This document shows, piece by piece, positions 33,337-44,930 of a DNA stretch of 64,000 nt (position 1 is its first letter; the number at the start of each line of letters is the position of its first letter). The stretch spans positions 617,628 to 681,627 of the forward strand of contig NW_020289998.1 in assembly GCF_003144195.1 (NCBI RefSeq), given 5' to 3'. The position numbers were made by a program, and so were the translations under genes. The notes under the pieces are model-generated. The model was not told the origin of the DNA and did not search any database. It saw only the letters and a program-made list of their open reading frames with translations. Source of the DNA: Ceraceosorus guamensis. Lineage: Eukaryota; Basidiomycota; Exobasidiomycetes; Ceraceosorales; Ceraceosoraceae.

Positions 33337-36300
33337 GATGGAGGTGATGATGTGATGCTAAACGTCAGTCGACTGTTGACTGTGGAGATAAAGGTGGACA
33401 GACGCCTGCTGAGCGCCTTGGCTATGACCGACCGAGAGTCACGAGTGGGAAATCGACACAGCCTCAACGACTATTGACCATTCGATTGAAGTCTCTCCAC
33501 GCACCGATGATGCTGCCTCTCACGTCAGACGCGGGCGGGCCGTCAGCAGCAGCGGTACAGCGGTATGGCTGGAATCGGGTCCAGAATTGCTCTGGCGGCA
33601 CCGCATCGGTGCGTGAGTGTGGATCGATCGAGTCGCAGAGTTGCTGTGACCGTTGGCGATGCATAGCTATGCAGCTGGATGGCTGAGGTCCGAACATTGC
33701 TCTGCTCGACCTGGCAGGTATAGCGTTGCTCATCGGTCTCAATGTCGAGCCGCGTTTGACTGTTCTATAGGCATCGGCGATTGACCACCGCAAGCGGCTG
33801 AGCCGCCAGCCGGCGGCTTGTGCTGCTGGGTGGGTGAGACAGCAGGGAACGAGTCCGCTGAACGGGTCCGCTTCTAGGATTCCATCCAAGATCCGGGGCA
33901 CCTGGTTCACGATCAGACGCTGAAGCTTGCCCATGCATGGACAAACGACATGTATAGCAGCTCTGCCAGCCACGACCTTGTAATCGTATCGTACCGGATT
34001 GGCCGTTAGGTCGATGCGTACTAATCTGCGTGAGCCCACTCACACGACCAAGGCAGCCGGCGAGCAGCGCTGCTTGGTGCCAGCATCCACATACCGAGTG
34101 CTCACTGCATGACGACTTTTGGCTGGAGGCTGGAGGGTAGAAGACTCACGACTGATCGCATATCTGATCCAGCCGGTCGGTTGGCGGTCAAATGCGGAGA
34201 ACCTCATGCATGCACGCGCGCGCGTCGACGTCCCCTCTCATGTCACCCGCGACGGCGGCAATCTTGAGCTTGAGTTCGCACATCCCGCTACAGCGCACGC
34301 GGACTAGCTCACTCAGACTCACGCCTTAGCGCGCATGCGGTGTTGCCCCCGGCTGAGCGAGCGAGCGATACGGCTATATAGAAACGACGGGTCCCACAGT
34401 CGCCGCATGTTGTACAAGCGCGATCCTCACCGTTTATACCGACCGGCCGGCCTGCAAGACCGATGGACGCCTCCAGCGCGCAAAGTGGTGTGCGAGACCG
34501 GGATGTGCTCTTCTCAACGGATCCAACACATGCTGGCGGCATGACACAAACACACGCGTTGGCATCCATCGGACCCCTTTCAGAATCACGTGAATACATT
34601 CGTGATTCAGGCTCAATAGTAGTAGTAGCGAGCGAGACGGGAGTTCGGAATCTGTACCATTCGTGACGGTGATGGAAATGTTAGCCAGTGCAGGGGCAGG
34701 AGCCTTCGTGCGGATGCGAGTCACTTAGCCGCGCTTATTCCGCAACGTAGGGATCTGAATTCAAGCTCCATCAACACATAGATGGGTACGCATCGGGAAG
34801 CAGAAAAGGCGCTGCTCGAGGTGCGAGCATCCGCTGCGCCATGTGAGCGCCTTGCTGTTGTGCACCTCACTCGCGATTCCTGACCGCCCAGCACCGCGCT
34901 GTTCGTGATTGCCTCTGATCACCCAGCACCCATTCGTGATTCATGGCCCGACCGGCCTCAATGATGGTATGTATGGCATGCGAGCAGCGACCACTGCATG
35001 GCTAAGTTGGCTCAAGTTGGATCGTCCGCCTATACAGCGCTCACGAAATGCGCAAGACTAAACAATAAGGAGCAAAAGCGCCACATTTGCAGCTCCGAGG
35101 TTCGCTCTTGAGCCGCGTACGCACGCTGCTGCTGCTGGGCGTAGTTGCGCCCACACGGCATTCAACAATTCCACCTTTCAACAGCAGTCGTGAGTGATAG
35201 GCTTGCCTTTGACAGACAGGTGAGGTGATCCGATCGCTGTTTCGAACGTCGTTCGTGCATACCCACCATGAATGGACACGACTTGATGACGAGCGCGCAA
35301 TCATGCTGGTTGATATGGTTGAGTTCGTGATGCACTGCGGCCCGTGGCCATGACTGTTGAGTAGGCATTGGGCGGCGCAATCACTCGTGAATACGTCAAC
35401 TTACACTGCCGCGAGATATACAGGCAGACAATAAACGAAGCTTGGCACTCGCCAAGCAGGGGGACCACCGACACCGGGCCAACGAGCCCTGCTCGTCGAC
35501 GAAGTGGTCAGTCTTCAAGGCAGACGGACAGCACGCAATCCACAAGCTATACTCGTGACTGCAGGGCCTTTGCCGCTTGGGTATGCTGCTGTGATGAAGA
35601 GCATACAGCATTCAGCCAACCATCCACGCAGCTCCGCCATGCACACGCAGCTGGATCCCATCGCGGAGTTGCGAGACGTTGATGTGGCTGTTGATCGTAT
35701 CCCGCTCACCAAGATCTGCAAAGGCCCTGCCTGGTCCACACTCACGACTCGCAAATCACGAATCTTGCATCATCCATCATATATGATGGATGCAAAGGGC
35801 GCCGGCTCGTCTTGGCCTTGGTCACCGCGCGGCAGCCTTATGCTGACCGTCACGGCAAGGTCCCCTGAGCGTGCAGCAGGAGCCGAGCGGAGCCGAGCCG
35901 GGCTGCCGGCGCGAGGCGGCGAAACGGGTGGATCGGTATAGGCATGAGCTTGTGCGCATAGCCAGCTATAGAAATGCAACCGCCATCGTGCTGCTGGCTG
36001 TGATGATTGTCCCGGCCATCAGTAGACAGTCAAGCATCCTAGCTGAATCTGAATGAAGAATCGTTGGACCCGAGATTGAGTGGCGAGAACGCAGCGATGT
36101 CAAACCAATTCAAATATCGTAGATATTTTTGCTGTTTACAATATTCAAGAGCGGCAGAAAGCTATCTCATACTAGACTCGTGACTCTTGACTGTATTGTG
36201 TACGGGCGCACAGAGCGGAGATTTCGTGTGCACGTTCAAGAGGTTTCAAAACCCACTCAGCAATTCGCTTCACATCCGCGCGCCTTCTCGATACGGCACA

Positions 36301-37499
36301 AACATATATAGCAAGCTCATGCTGATGATGCTGCGCGTATACAAATATGCAGAAGTGGCGCGCGTGCAGCCGTCGCGCCAGACGCTTGACTCGCATGCAT
36401 GCATGCACGCTTCCTCTCAGCGATGCTATAGCTGTATGGGTACGGGTGATTTGCGTTGTGCATTGCCTACCTTTGTAATCCAAGAGCGTCTTTGCTTTGT
36501 GTTTTACAATTACTACCGGTGTTCCGCGTTCAGGCGCAATGTACGCGGGTGGAGATCGAAGAGGCACACACATCGTACATCACGGCAGCTAGGGTCTAGG
36601 CTTGACCAGAGTCACAGTCGTGAGTGCAATCGATCACTCACCCATCAACAAGCAAGAATTGATGAAGATTTGCGCGCGCCTCTGACCGCAAGCATCACCC
36701 GGCGGCGCGCACGCGAAGATCTCGCCCTGCTCTCGAGTCCCTTCATGCTCTGGCCCTGGCCCTGGCCCTGCTCCGTCTCTCCCTCCCTCTCTCTCTATTC
36801 TCTGTCCCTTCTCTCTGTATTTCTTCTTCTCTCTTTGTTTGCCGGGTTTAGCCTCCCGCACAGCATCGTCGGAGCTTCCAGCTCGCTTGGGGGTAGCACG
36901 GAAATACGGCGGCACATTCTTGAACTCTCATCATCATCAACAGCAGGCACCGCGGCTCTTCGAAAGATCACTCGCGCAAGCCCGAGACCGTAATTGAGCG
37001 GACCGCCGTCCGCACCCAAACTCGGACGATCCCCTCGGAGAAAGTCGCAATCACGAGGCACGAGTGAGGGCAGTCTTAGTAGCGCATCGACCTGGCTCAC
37101 TTGTCACAGGAGCACAGCCTTGCACTTGCTCATTGCCTGCATCATTCAAGGCTTCGGCTCTGTGTCCCTTTTCGTGACCTCTATCCGCCGCTTGGCCAGC
37201 TAAGCTTCTACTTCCCGCTGCCATTCTGCGATCGGTTGCCCCTTGGGCGCTGCAGCTCGCCCATTCCAAACGCATCTTTGCTCGCACAAGCGGTACTGAG
37301 GTTTATTTAAGCAACCTCTTTAGCGCTTGTCGCTCAGCCCCCTCCCCCTCCTATATCATCGCAACTTGCCAGCCTGCTCCCCCTTTGATTCCCAGGACAA
37401 ATTCTCCGACCTTCTCATCGCCCCGCCCCTTTCGATCGCTCGATTTCAAACTGGACCGTACTGCCTTGCACTTGCTGTGCGCATCTACACCAGTGCGTG
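33337..37499. other. 4.2 kb gene-free region upstream of the GH9 gene
   Basis: No supported gene; a reverse-strand ORF at 33464-34039 (191 codons) shows no family features. Copies of the dispersed motif occur near 34890-34945 and 35744-35766. ATATATGATGG-type words and GCATGC runs (about 36395-36410) are present. CT-rich DNA and a TTTATTTAAG TATA-like word at about 37301-37310 lie upstream of the GH9 start and look like its promoter and leader. Confidence 0.5.
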
Positions 37500-39547
37500 A
37501 TGCGCCTCTGCAATAGCCGTAAAGCGGCTCAATGGAGCTTGCTTGCCGTCTTCAGCGCCCTGCTCCTTTGCCAGGGAGCACGAGGGCAGCGCCAAGTATC
37601 GCTGCAGGCAACGGACTCATCGGACGTTGTCACGTCGTCGACCTACTTGGACACTGCCGGCTCCACAGACAGCGGCTCCAGCGCCGCTCCGACCCCGACC
37701 TCTAGCACCCTGCCGATCGGCAGTGCCGCGGTAAGCACTGTCGACGACGATGACGATCCCTCTGCGGCAGCGTCGGCTTGGCAACCACCACCGACTCAGT
37801 CAGCAACGGTTCCGTCGCCAAACGGTGCTTACCCAAACCCTCAGTGGTCGAGCCTGCTCGGTAAGACGCTCTACTTCTATGACATTCAGCGCGCCGGCCA
37901 GCTACCGAGCAATTTCCGCGTCCAGTGGCGCGATAGCTCCTCGACCAGCGATGGTAGCGACGAAGGTCTGGACCTGACAAAAGGCTTTTTCGACGCTGGC
38001 AACTTCATCAAGGCTACCCTCCCGCTCTCTTGGACGTTGCAGCAGCTCGCTTGGGCCGGCGCTATGTACGGCGAGTCCTTCGACTCGACTGGCCAGACAA
38101 AGTACCTCAACAGAACCATGAGAGTCGGTCTCGATTGGCTTCTGGAGGCCAGCAGCAAACCAGACACGGTCGTCGTGCAGGTGAGCTTCCGTGACATCGA
38201 CTGGCAAAGACTCGATCCGCTAACTTCACTTTGCCCTATCTGTTGCCGCTCTGCTCGCAACAGGTGGGCCGCCTGGACGACAACTATTGGGGTCCAGCGA
38301 GCGGGATCCCTCAAAACCGTCCTTCCTACACGGTGACGCGCGACAATCCAGGAACCGACATTTTTGCCGCCGTTTCCGCTACGATGGCGCTTGGCGCCCT
38401 GTTGTACAGCGGCACGGCCATTCCCGCCGGCTTGAATCAAAACGGCACAGTCGCCTCTCTCCGCGATGACGCCTATGCCTCCCGGCTACAGCAGCGGGCT
38501 ATCTCCATGATGCAGTTGGCCCAGAGCGCGACGCCTCAACAAGTCTACCAGAAAGCTCAGCCGTACGGTGCGCAAGCATATCCCTCTAGCGACTTTAACG
38601 ACGAACTCATCCTAGCTGCCACGTGGCTCGCTGCCCTTACGGGGCAGCAACAATACGCCCAATATGCGCTGGATGTGTTCAACGACAACGGGTTCCCATG
38701 GACTTCTGGTGCACTCAATTGGGATTCCAAAGTCGCCGCGACACCAGTTGCAATGCTCCAAGCCGCTGTGCTGAGGCCAGAGCTCTCGTCTGTCTTCAAT
38801 GTCGACACACTGCGAGACAAGTCGGAGGTCTGGCTCGATGCAGCGGTAGACAACAAAATGTCCAGCTTTTTCTACACTCCTGGTGCACTCCCTTGGTGGA
38901 AAGGGGACTCGGATGGTACGAGCATGAATCCCATGATGAATGCAGCCTTCTTGTCGGCCATCTACGGACCATTTGCGCGGGGCAGCAAGGTGAACAAGTA
39001 CGCTGGATGGACGAATTTCCTGATCGATTACGTCCTCGGCAAGAATCCGATGAACACTGTGTACGTCATCGGCGCCAGTCCCAACAGTCCGCTGAATGCG
39101 CATTCCAGCATGGCGAGCGGCGGTCGCGACATCAGCGAGATAGACACGTCGCCACCCGTCATGGCGCACACCCTCTGGGGAGGCGTGCTTGGCGGTCCGG
39201 ACAGGAAAGATCGATTTTTTGATCAACGCAGCGATTACACTCAGAGCGAGCCCACCGTCGACCTGGTCTCACCGATGGTCTTTCTCTCCGCGCAGAGAAT
39301 CGCAACTCGCGCTGCTGACCCTTACTACGTCTCCAACCTTGCTGACAAGCCGCGCAAGGTGGCAAAGAGGCCCAAGTCGAGCAGCCAAGTCGCTCTCGAA
39401 GCTGCTCTACCTACCGTTCTCATCGTCCTCGCGCTCGCCATCGCCGGATTCGTCGCTTTCAAGAAGCGAGACACGATCCGGCAGTGGTCGCGACAGAGAC
39501 GTATGAAGAAGATCGGTGTCTCTTACAAGAAGGAAGACTTTGTCTAG
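37500..39547 (+). CDS. Membrane-anchored glycoside hydrolase family 9 (endoglucanase-like)
   Basis: Two exons: 37500-38180 and 38264-39547; 654 residues. The N terminus has a hydrophobic signal segment (about residues 14-27), then a Ser/Thr/Pro/Asp-rich linker, the GH9 barrel (from LGKTLYFYDIQRAG), and near the C terminus a membrane helix (LPTVLIVLALAIAGFVAF) followed by a basic cytosolic tail (KKRDTIRQW, RRMKK). GH9 enzymes cleave beta-1,4-glucans. The usual DAGD pair of aspartates reads DAGN (D165, N168), the acid glutamate is probably in SEPTVD (about 556), and the usual HHR/HG segment reads NAHSSMASGG. The start is the first ATG; GTG precedes it. Likely sits in the plasma membrane facing the wall. 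Catalytic activity is uncertain. Confidence 0.9.
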
Positions 39548-40188
39548 CCTTCTTGTTCGTCTCCTTGGACATTAAAGACCTGTCGTCGCCGCTACTATCC
39601 TCTGCCATTGTTGCCACACCATCTTTCCCCGTTTTCTCCCACGCATCAAATGTACTTTGCTACGGCTCGAACCCGTCTATGAAGCTTCGGAATCGCATCT
39701 CACCACGTCCTCGCGTGATCAAGGCCGCTGCCGTTCCTCATCCTATCGCAATCTGCTCTGCACACTGCATGGTCGATGCATCTTTATTGCAATATCATCG
39801 ATTGCGTCGCGAAGTTGGGGCAAATGAAGAACGGGAGAGAAAGTGGCGATGCAAATGAATCGCAGTAGAAGAGAAAAGCGAAGTAGCGACGCCGCTTACA
39901 ACGCTGCCGCTTACAACGCTGCACGGAACGACGCCTTGAATCGCGTTGGTATATGAGCGCAGAGGGGCACGAGCCGGCCGTGTGTCCACCGTGAGAGAGA
40001 GAGAGAGCGTGCGAGACACGAAGGGCTGACTATGCGCATCTGTATCGAGGGGGCCGAAAGAGAGAAGAAAAGATGCTGATCCGTGCGAAAGATTCATCTC
40101 CTCATCTTGAGATGAGACCTCGAGTCGCGTGAAAGGGACGATGGTTCCAATCGCTCCGAGAATGAATGCCGGTCAAAGGATTGACGGA
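39548..40188. other. Convergent 3' spacer between the GH9 and LysM genes
   Basis: No gene. A GA run lies near 39993-40006 and a direct repeat of CGCTTACAACGCTGC near 39892-39920. Confidence 0.6.
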
Positions 40189-41403
40189 CTACTGTTCGGC
40201 AGGAGTGGTCAATCGGTCCTTGACCTCGTTGCCGTAAGCTGCAAGGCCTGCGACGATTTGTGCACCTGCTGCAGCGGCAGCTCCAGCCTGCTGCATCCAA
40301 GCCGGCGCTTGCTGCTGCTGCCCATCGCTTGGAGTCTGGCCCTGATTGGGCGTCTGAGCTCCAGAATTTGCAGGGTCTGCCGAAGCGCTAGCGCTCGCTG
40401 CGCTCTCAGACGCAGAAGCTGAGCCAGAAGAGGCGTTCGAGGAGGCTGACGCTGAAGCAGAAGCCGAAGCCGTGGTCTTGTGAGACGCAGACTCGGCCTT
40501 ATGATGCTTGGCTTTGTGCTCTGTGGGAGCCTTGTGGTCCGCGGGCGCCTTCGCGTGCTCCTTCTTGGTGTCTTTGTCCTTGTTAGACTTGCTGTTGTTA
40601 TGCTTCGAGGCAGCACCCTTTCCATCCGCCTTGCTCTTGTTGCTGTGAGCCTTGCTCTTTCTGCCGGCTGCTTGAGCGATCTTTGCACCAATAGGACTTC
40701 CACTCTGCACAGCGCTGCTAGCACCGCTTGCTGCGGCCGAAGCCGTAGAGTCCCCCTCATTGGCGCCTTCCAGAGCGGCAACCTTTTGCCTTATACCGTT
40801 ATGGTCGAGGCTAGAGTCCGGAGGGGGTCTGACGGATCCGTCGGTGACGCACACCATCAAGCCATCGTACAGATTGTCGCAGTTGATGGAGGGGTTGTTG
40901 TTGACGAGCGTGTCCCTGGAGATGGAGTAGTCGCGCGCCATCGACTCGCACGTGTCCGATCCTCGCACCCGATGAACCAACTGGCAATCGTTTCCGTATC
41001 GACCCAGGCAGAGCGTGCTGCCAATCTCCAGGCCGTAGCACAGTGGTCCGCTGATGAGGTTGAATTGCATAATGTGGTAGGTGCTGGTCCAGGTTTTTTG
41101 ACCAACCTTGTCGCACGTATCACCCGCTACCACTCTGTACGTCTCTGTGCAAGCCGTGTCCGAGCTGGCAAATTCTAGCGGGGACTCTGTCGCGCCAGGC
41201 ACGTCCATCGTAGCGCTGTCAGGAAGCAAGGGTGCAGCGGACGCGGTGGCATTTGCGACGGGTGCTGATTCGGAAGTCGAAGCCGAGGGCAGCGGTGAGG
41301 ATGCGTCGCTAGCCGACTGGACTTCACCCGCGGAGCTCTGAGCAAGCACAGCCGAAGACGCGAGCGCCAAAGCGCCCATTGACAGAGCAAATAGCCGCGT
41401 CAT
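40189..41403 (-). CDS. Secreted protein with two LysM domains
   Basis: Intronless, 404 residues. A signal peptide covers about residues 1-21 (ending VLAQS). Two LysM modules follow a Ser/Ala/Pro linker: ETYRVVAGDTCDKVGQKTW..YHIMQFN (about 86-135) and the CQLVHRVRGSDTCESMARDY..NNPSINCDNL stretch (about 139-185), with cysteines likely paired. LysM binds chitin or other GlcNAc polymers, so roles in wall binding or in masking chitin from a host are possible (family knowledge). The second half is low complexity: a Lys/His/Asp-rich segment, then an Ala/Ser repeat and a Gln/Pro-rich patch. No GPI signal is evident. It is divergently placed relative to the H-protein gene. Confidence 0.9.
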   Translation of the reverse strand: MTRLFALSMGALALASSAVLAQSSAGEVQSASDASSPLPSASTSESAPVANATASAAPLLPDSATMDVPGATESPLEFASSDTACTETYRVVAGDTCDKVGQKTWTSTYHIMQFNLISGPLCYGLEIGSTLCLGRYGNDCQLVHRVRGSDTCESMARDYSISRDTLVNNNPSINCDNLYDGLMVCVTDGSVRPPPDSSLDHNGIRQKVAALEGANEGDSTASAAASGASSAVQSGSPIGAKIAQAAGRKSKAHSNKSKADGKGAASKHNNSKSNKDKDTKKEHAKAPADHKAPTEHKAKHHKAESASHKTTASASASASASSNASSGSASASESAASASASADPANSGAQTPNQGQTPSDGQQQQAPAWMQQAGAAAAAGAQIVAGLAAYGNEVKDRLTTPAEQ

Positions 41404-42934
41404 GGTGTGTACGTATTGGCGATCGTCGACTGGCGAGTGCTTGAGTAGGCGTTCTTACAGGCCTTCTACCTGACAAGCAAACAAAGCGTGGCTGAGGGTT
41501 GCCTTGGAAGTTGGGGAATGCGCCCGCGCAGTGCAGTGTGTTTGTGAGATGAAAGGAGCGTGTGTGGTGCCAGCTAATGATGATGCTTGATAGCGAGAGC
41601 TGAGAAGCCGAGTAGCAGGGCGCGAATCTAGATTGCAGTCTGGCGAGCTTGGGAGTGCGCAAGCCAAGTGCAAAGGTTTCCGAGGGGACGGCCCGTGGGG
41701 ATGGTGTAGATTTCGGAGATGAGGGATATATCGGCAATACCTTGTGGGCAGCTCGAGTGAATGACGAGAAGAGAGGGAAAGCAAAGCGCTAGAGGCCCAT
41801 CAAGAATCGTGTCCTCTATCGTTGGATGCAAAGCACGACCGGAACAGGAGCAATGGCTGCGTACGGGGGAGGGAAGCAAAGGCGAAGAAGGGACGGGCAG
41901 GGGTCATCGAGGCAGGCAAGTAGGCAGGCAGGCAAGTCGGTCGAATGGATGGGACGCGATGAGCGTCGGACCCCCTTTCGGTCGCGCGGCTGCCAAACAC
42001 CAGAGCGCGGCAGGTATGAGTCAAATTGATGTGATTACAAATGCTAGCTCTCAAGCATTCACTCTTAAAATAAAAACAATTCAACGGCCACGGCGCAGAT
42101 TCGAAATCCTGCGCCAACTAGCGTGGGGGCCGAACCGGCGTTCCAAAGATGTCTTGATTCAAATTGCTTGATTCTTGATTGATTCTCACTATATTTCTTC
42201 ATTCTTGACTTGATCAACGTCTGGCTGCTCACTCTTAAAATTCTACAGGGGCGCGTCTGAAATCGAAATCAAGAATGAAGAATGTGGCTCGGTCTTTACG
42301 TTTTGAGAAATTCGAACCTTTCGACCAAAGAATGTTCTTGCGCGGACTGAAACGTCACCCGTACGCTAACCTTGAACCAATGAATCATCATTCCTGAAAA
42401 TCAAAACAAAACAAATCAAATCAAATCAAATCAAATCAAATCAAGAATCTGGAGTCTTGAGTGAAAGTCGAAAGTTGACTCAACGACCTGCAACAAATTA
42501 AAAGAGCGCGGTATAGGCACATCACGACTGAGATAGGTCCCCGCGCGTGCATCAGGGCGCCAAGGGGAACGCAACACATACACCGCTGCTGCTGCACGCT
42601 GCAGCATGCATGCCGTGGGCACCAGCCGCACCTCAAGCCGACGCTGACCCATGAAAATCGAAATCGACAAATTGGATGGATAAAGTCTGAGTCACATTTT
42701 AACCACTTCAAAGACAGGTCTGAATGGGCCAAATCATCACGTGATAGCAGCAACTGCGTTCCTTGCGCACGTCCACACGTCTCTCCTGGCCATCCCTTTC
42801 ACGCATTCGCAAGAGTCGAGACAAGACGAGACGAAGCATTGGACCGCGATGCTCTCAGTTCTCCTCCCTCACACACACCGCCAACATCTTCAAATCCTTC
42901 GTGAAAACATTTGCGGGAGCCACATCACGCCGAA
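41404..42934. promoter_or_regulatory. Divergent region between LysM and H-protein genes
   Basis: 1.5 kb between two start codons. Contains an AGGCAGGCAAGTAGGCAGGC-like repeat near 41912-41938, a 7-base-arm hairpin at 42092-42115, two copies of TCACTCTTAAAAT (about 42059 and 42228), and an ATCAA microsatellite at 42399-42443. No ORF worth calling. Confidence 0.4.
42399..42443 (+). repeat. ATCAA microsatellite
   Basis: Tandem AATCA/ATCAA units, six of them perfect, preceded by AAACA variants. Confidence 0.9.
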
Positions 42935-43664
42935 ATGATCTCTCTGCTGCCAGCAACGAGGCAAGCTCTGCGCACCAGCAGCAGTAGCAGCGCCATCCGC
43001 CGTCCTCTACTCTCACCTGCGGCCCTTCCCGCAGCTTGCCTCTCTCGCTCCTTGCAGACCACTGTCCGCGCTCAGGCCGTCTCCAAGCGCTTCACCGCAG
43101 AGCACGAATGGGTCTCTTTCGATGATGCTACGAACATCGGAAAAGTCGGCATCACGGACTACGCCCAGAAATCTCTGGGAGATGTGGTGTACGTCGAACT
43201 GCCCAGTGAGGGCAGCACTGTGGATATGGGCGGTAAGTGCCAAGTTCAATGCGCGTGTGCGTATTGTGTAGGTAGCGGTGCGCTCATATCGTCTCGTGCC
43301 TTGTTGCCTCGTCCCTGGCGTCCTTGACGGGCAATGATGGTCAGAGCAAATCGGAGCTGTGGAGTCCGTCAAGGCTGCGTCCGACATCTACTCGCCTGTG
43401 AGCGGTGTGATCGAGAGCGTCAACGACCAGCTCGGTAATGAGCCTGGCTTGCTGAACAAGAGCCCTGAGGACAAGGGTGAGTCATGACGCTCCTGGGACT
43501 CTGCAGTCGTTAGCATCTAAGTGAGAGCTGGCACGTCTAATCGCTGTGTCTGGCACCACTCGAACGCAACAGGCTGGCTGTGCGCTATCAAGCTTGCCTC
43601 TCCCAACGAATTCGAGACTTTGCTGGACGAGAAAGCGTACCAGGCTCTGTGCGAAGACTCGTAG
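42935..43664 (+). CDS. GCV3: Glycine cleavage system H protein, mitochondrial
   Basis: Lipoyl carrier of the glycine decarboxylase complex in the mitochondrial matrix; it shuttles the aminomethyl group between P, T and L proteins. Three exons: 42935-43232, 43345-43476, 43573-43664; 173 residues. A Ser/Arg/Ala-rich presequence covers about residues 1-48. The mature part starts [10 protein letters not shown]; the lipoylation lysine is K109 in [24 protein letters not shown] and [16 protein letters not shown] are further family signatures. All junctions are standard GT-AG. Confidence 0.96.
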
Positions 43665-44930
43665 ACCGATCGACGGCACACGCAAGTCGAATGAGTGGCG
43701 ACGCTGCGCACAAAGCGACGCTTGCTCTGCGCTCAGAAAAGCGTGTCATGGGTGTGGGAGAGTAATCAATAATGTCCGTCGGATTTGTGTTCTTTGGGAG
43801 AGAATCGCGTCAGTAGCCACTGTGAAACCGTATTTTTCGAGTCCTGGCAAGCTCATCTAGCGGACGGCCGAAATAGAGCTTCGCGCCCCCACTCAGAGGG
43901 AACGTCGTGCGCTCTCTTCCTACTTGACCATTCATTGCCCTATCACCTTGGCCGCGCTGCTGCTTAGGAACAGGAGCCTCGCGACTTGGGCTCAGCTTTT
44001 TGATCTTTGCGATGAGCTGGTGAGTCTTGCTGTGCGGGGCCAACACAGCTTCCAGATCTTTGGCTCGCGTGGGACACTGAACGTCATGTCTGCCTAGCGG
44101 CAGCGGCAGCAGCACCGCTAATCGACTGCTCGCTTGAGCATTCAGACAGGTGGTGAGCGAGCTCACAGAGAGCGCTTTTGCGATGGGTCAAGATTGCGCG
44201 CGATTTGCATGATGCGGACGTTGTACGACTCGCTGCGAAAACCTTATCGCAAGTTGCGGCTGGCAAATTGAATGCCGCCGAGAGCTTGCTGGAGTCAGGG
44301 TTGTGGATGAGGAGCAGTGTGAGGGTCTGGATAAGGCACACACACAGTCAAGACTCGATCGTGACTCCAAAACTCGCGTCTCGTGTCTCGAGATCGTCTC
44401 GTGACTTTTCCTTTCCGCGGTGGCGCAGACGAGCCAGTCCGCGCATACTCAATCAGTGACTGACCCCGCGTATACACTCGATCGCGCTGTGTGTGCCGAT
44501 ATACGCATGATGCTGTGCAGCAAGTCGTGAGTGTATAGCTATGCTGCAATGCCGCGCCGCCCTGCGACCGCGAGTGCACGGACTTCGACCGATCCCGCGC
44601 ACAGGCGAAGCCCAAAAATTCCCCCGCAAATCTCGTGTTTTGATGCGCTCGGTGATCTACCTCGACATCTCGCTGTGCTGCGATGTGGCAGACGCAGTCA
44701 GACGAGTCACGAGCGGACACAGTCAGGAGGAGTGACGCAGTGACAATGTGGATACATCGGCACATCTCACAATGCTTGCTTCGCAACCAGCAACTACGAC
44801 CATACCCAAGCCTATCGCTCAGTCGATTACAGCTTGATACGACATTGATACACAGCTACAGCCCTGCCTCTGCACTGACACGGCACACGCACACGCTCAC
44901 GCTCACGCCCACGCCAGCTCATCTCGTATC
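43665..44930. other. Spacer with one doubtful reverse-strand ORF
   Basis: Between the H-protein stop and the epimerase start. Apart from the doubtful ORF listed next, it contains CACA and ACGCTCACGCTCACGCCCACGCC repeats (about 44884-44914) just before the epimerase ATG, probably in its leader. Confidence 0.5.
43810..44166 (-). CDS. Possible C-terminal exon of an unassigned gene
   Basis: Open frame of 118 codons. The second half (AKDLEAVLAPHSKTHQLIAKIKKLSPS, then a Gln/Gly/Arg linker and LSGGAKLYFGRPLDEL) reads like real protein, while the beginning does not. An overlapping open frame at 44084-44341 could supply an upstream exon, but no convincing splice junction was found. Not recognised. 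Confidence 0.28.
   Translation of the reverse strand: MSSLTTCLNAQASSRLAVLLPLPLGRHDVQCPTRAKDLEAVLAPHSKTHQLIAKIKKLSPSREAPVPKQQRGQGDRAMNGQVGRERTTFPLSGGAKLYFGRPLDELARTRKIRFHSGY

Noticed and set aside
33464-34039. 191-codon reverse-strand ORF between the F-box and GH9 genes
   Set aside because: No recognisable motif, no signal peptide or domain-like pattern, and it spans motif-rich intergenic DNA. Kept only as a remark.
42092-42115. tRNA T-arm-like hairpin with a TTCGAAA loop
   Set aside because: Stem of 7 bases with a 10-base loop does not fit a T arm, and no acceptor, D or anticodon arms could be placed on either strand.
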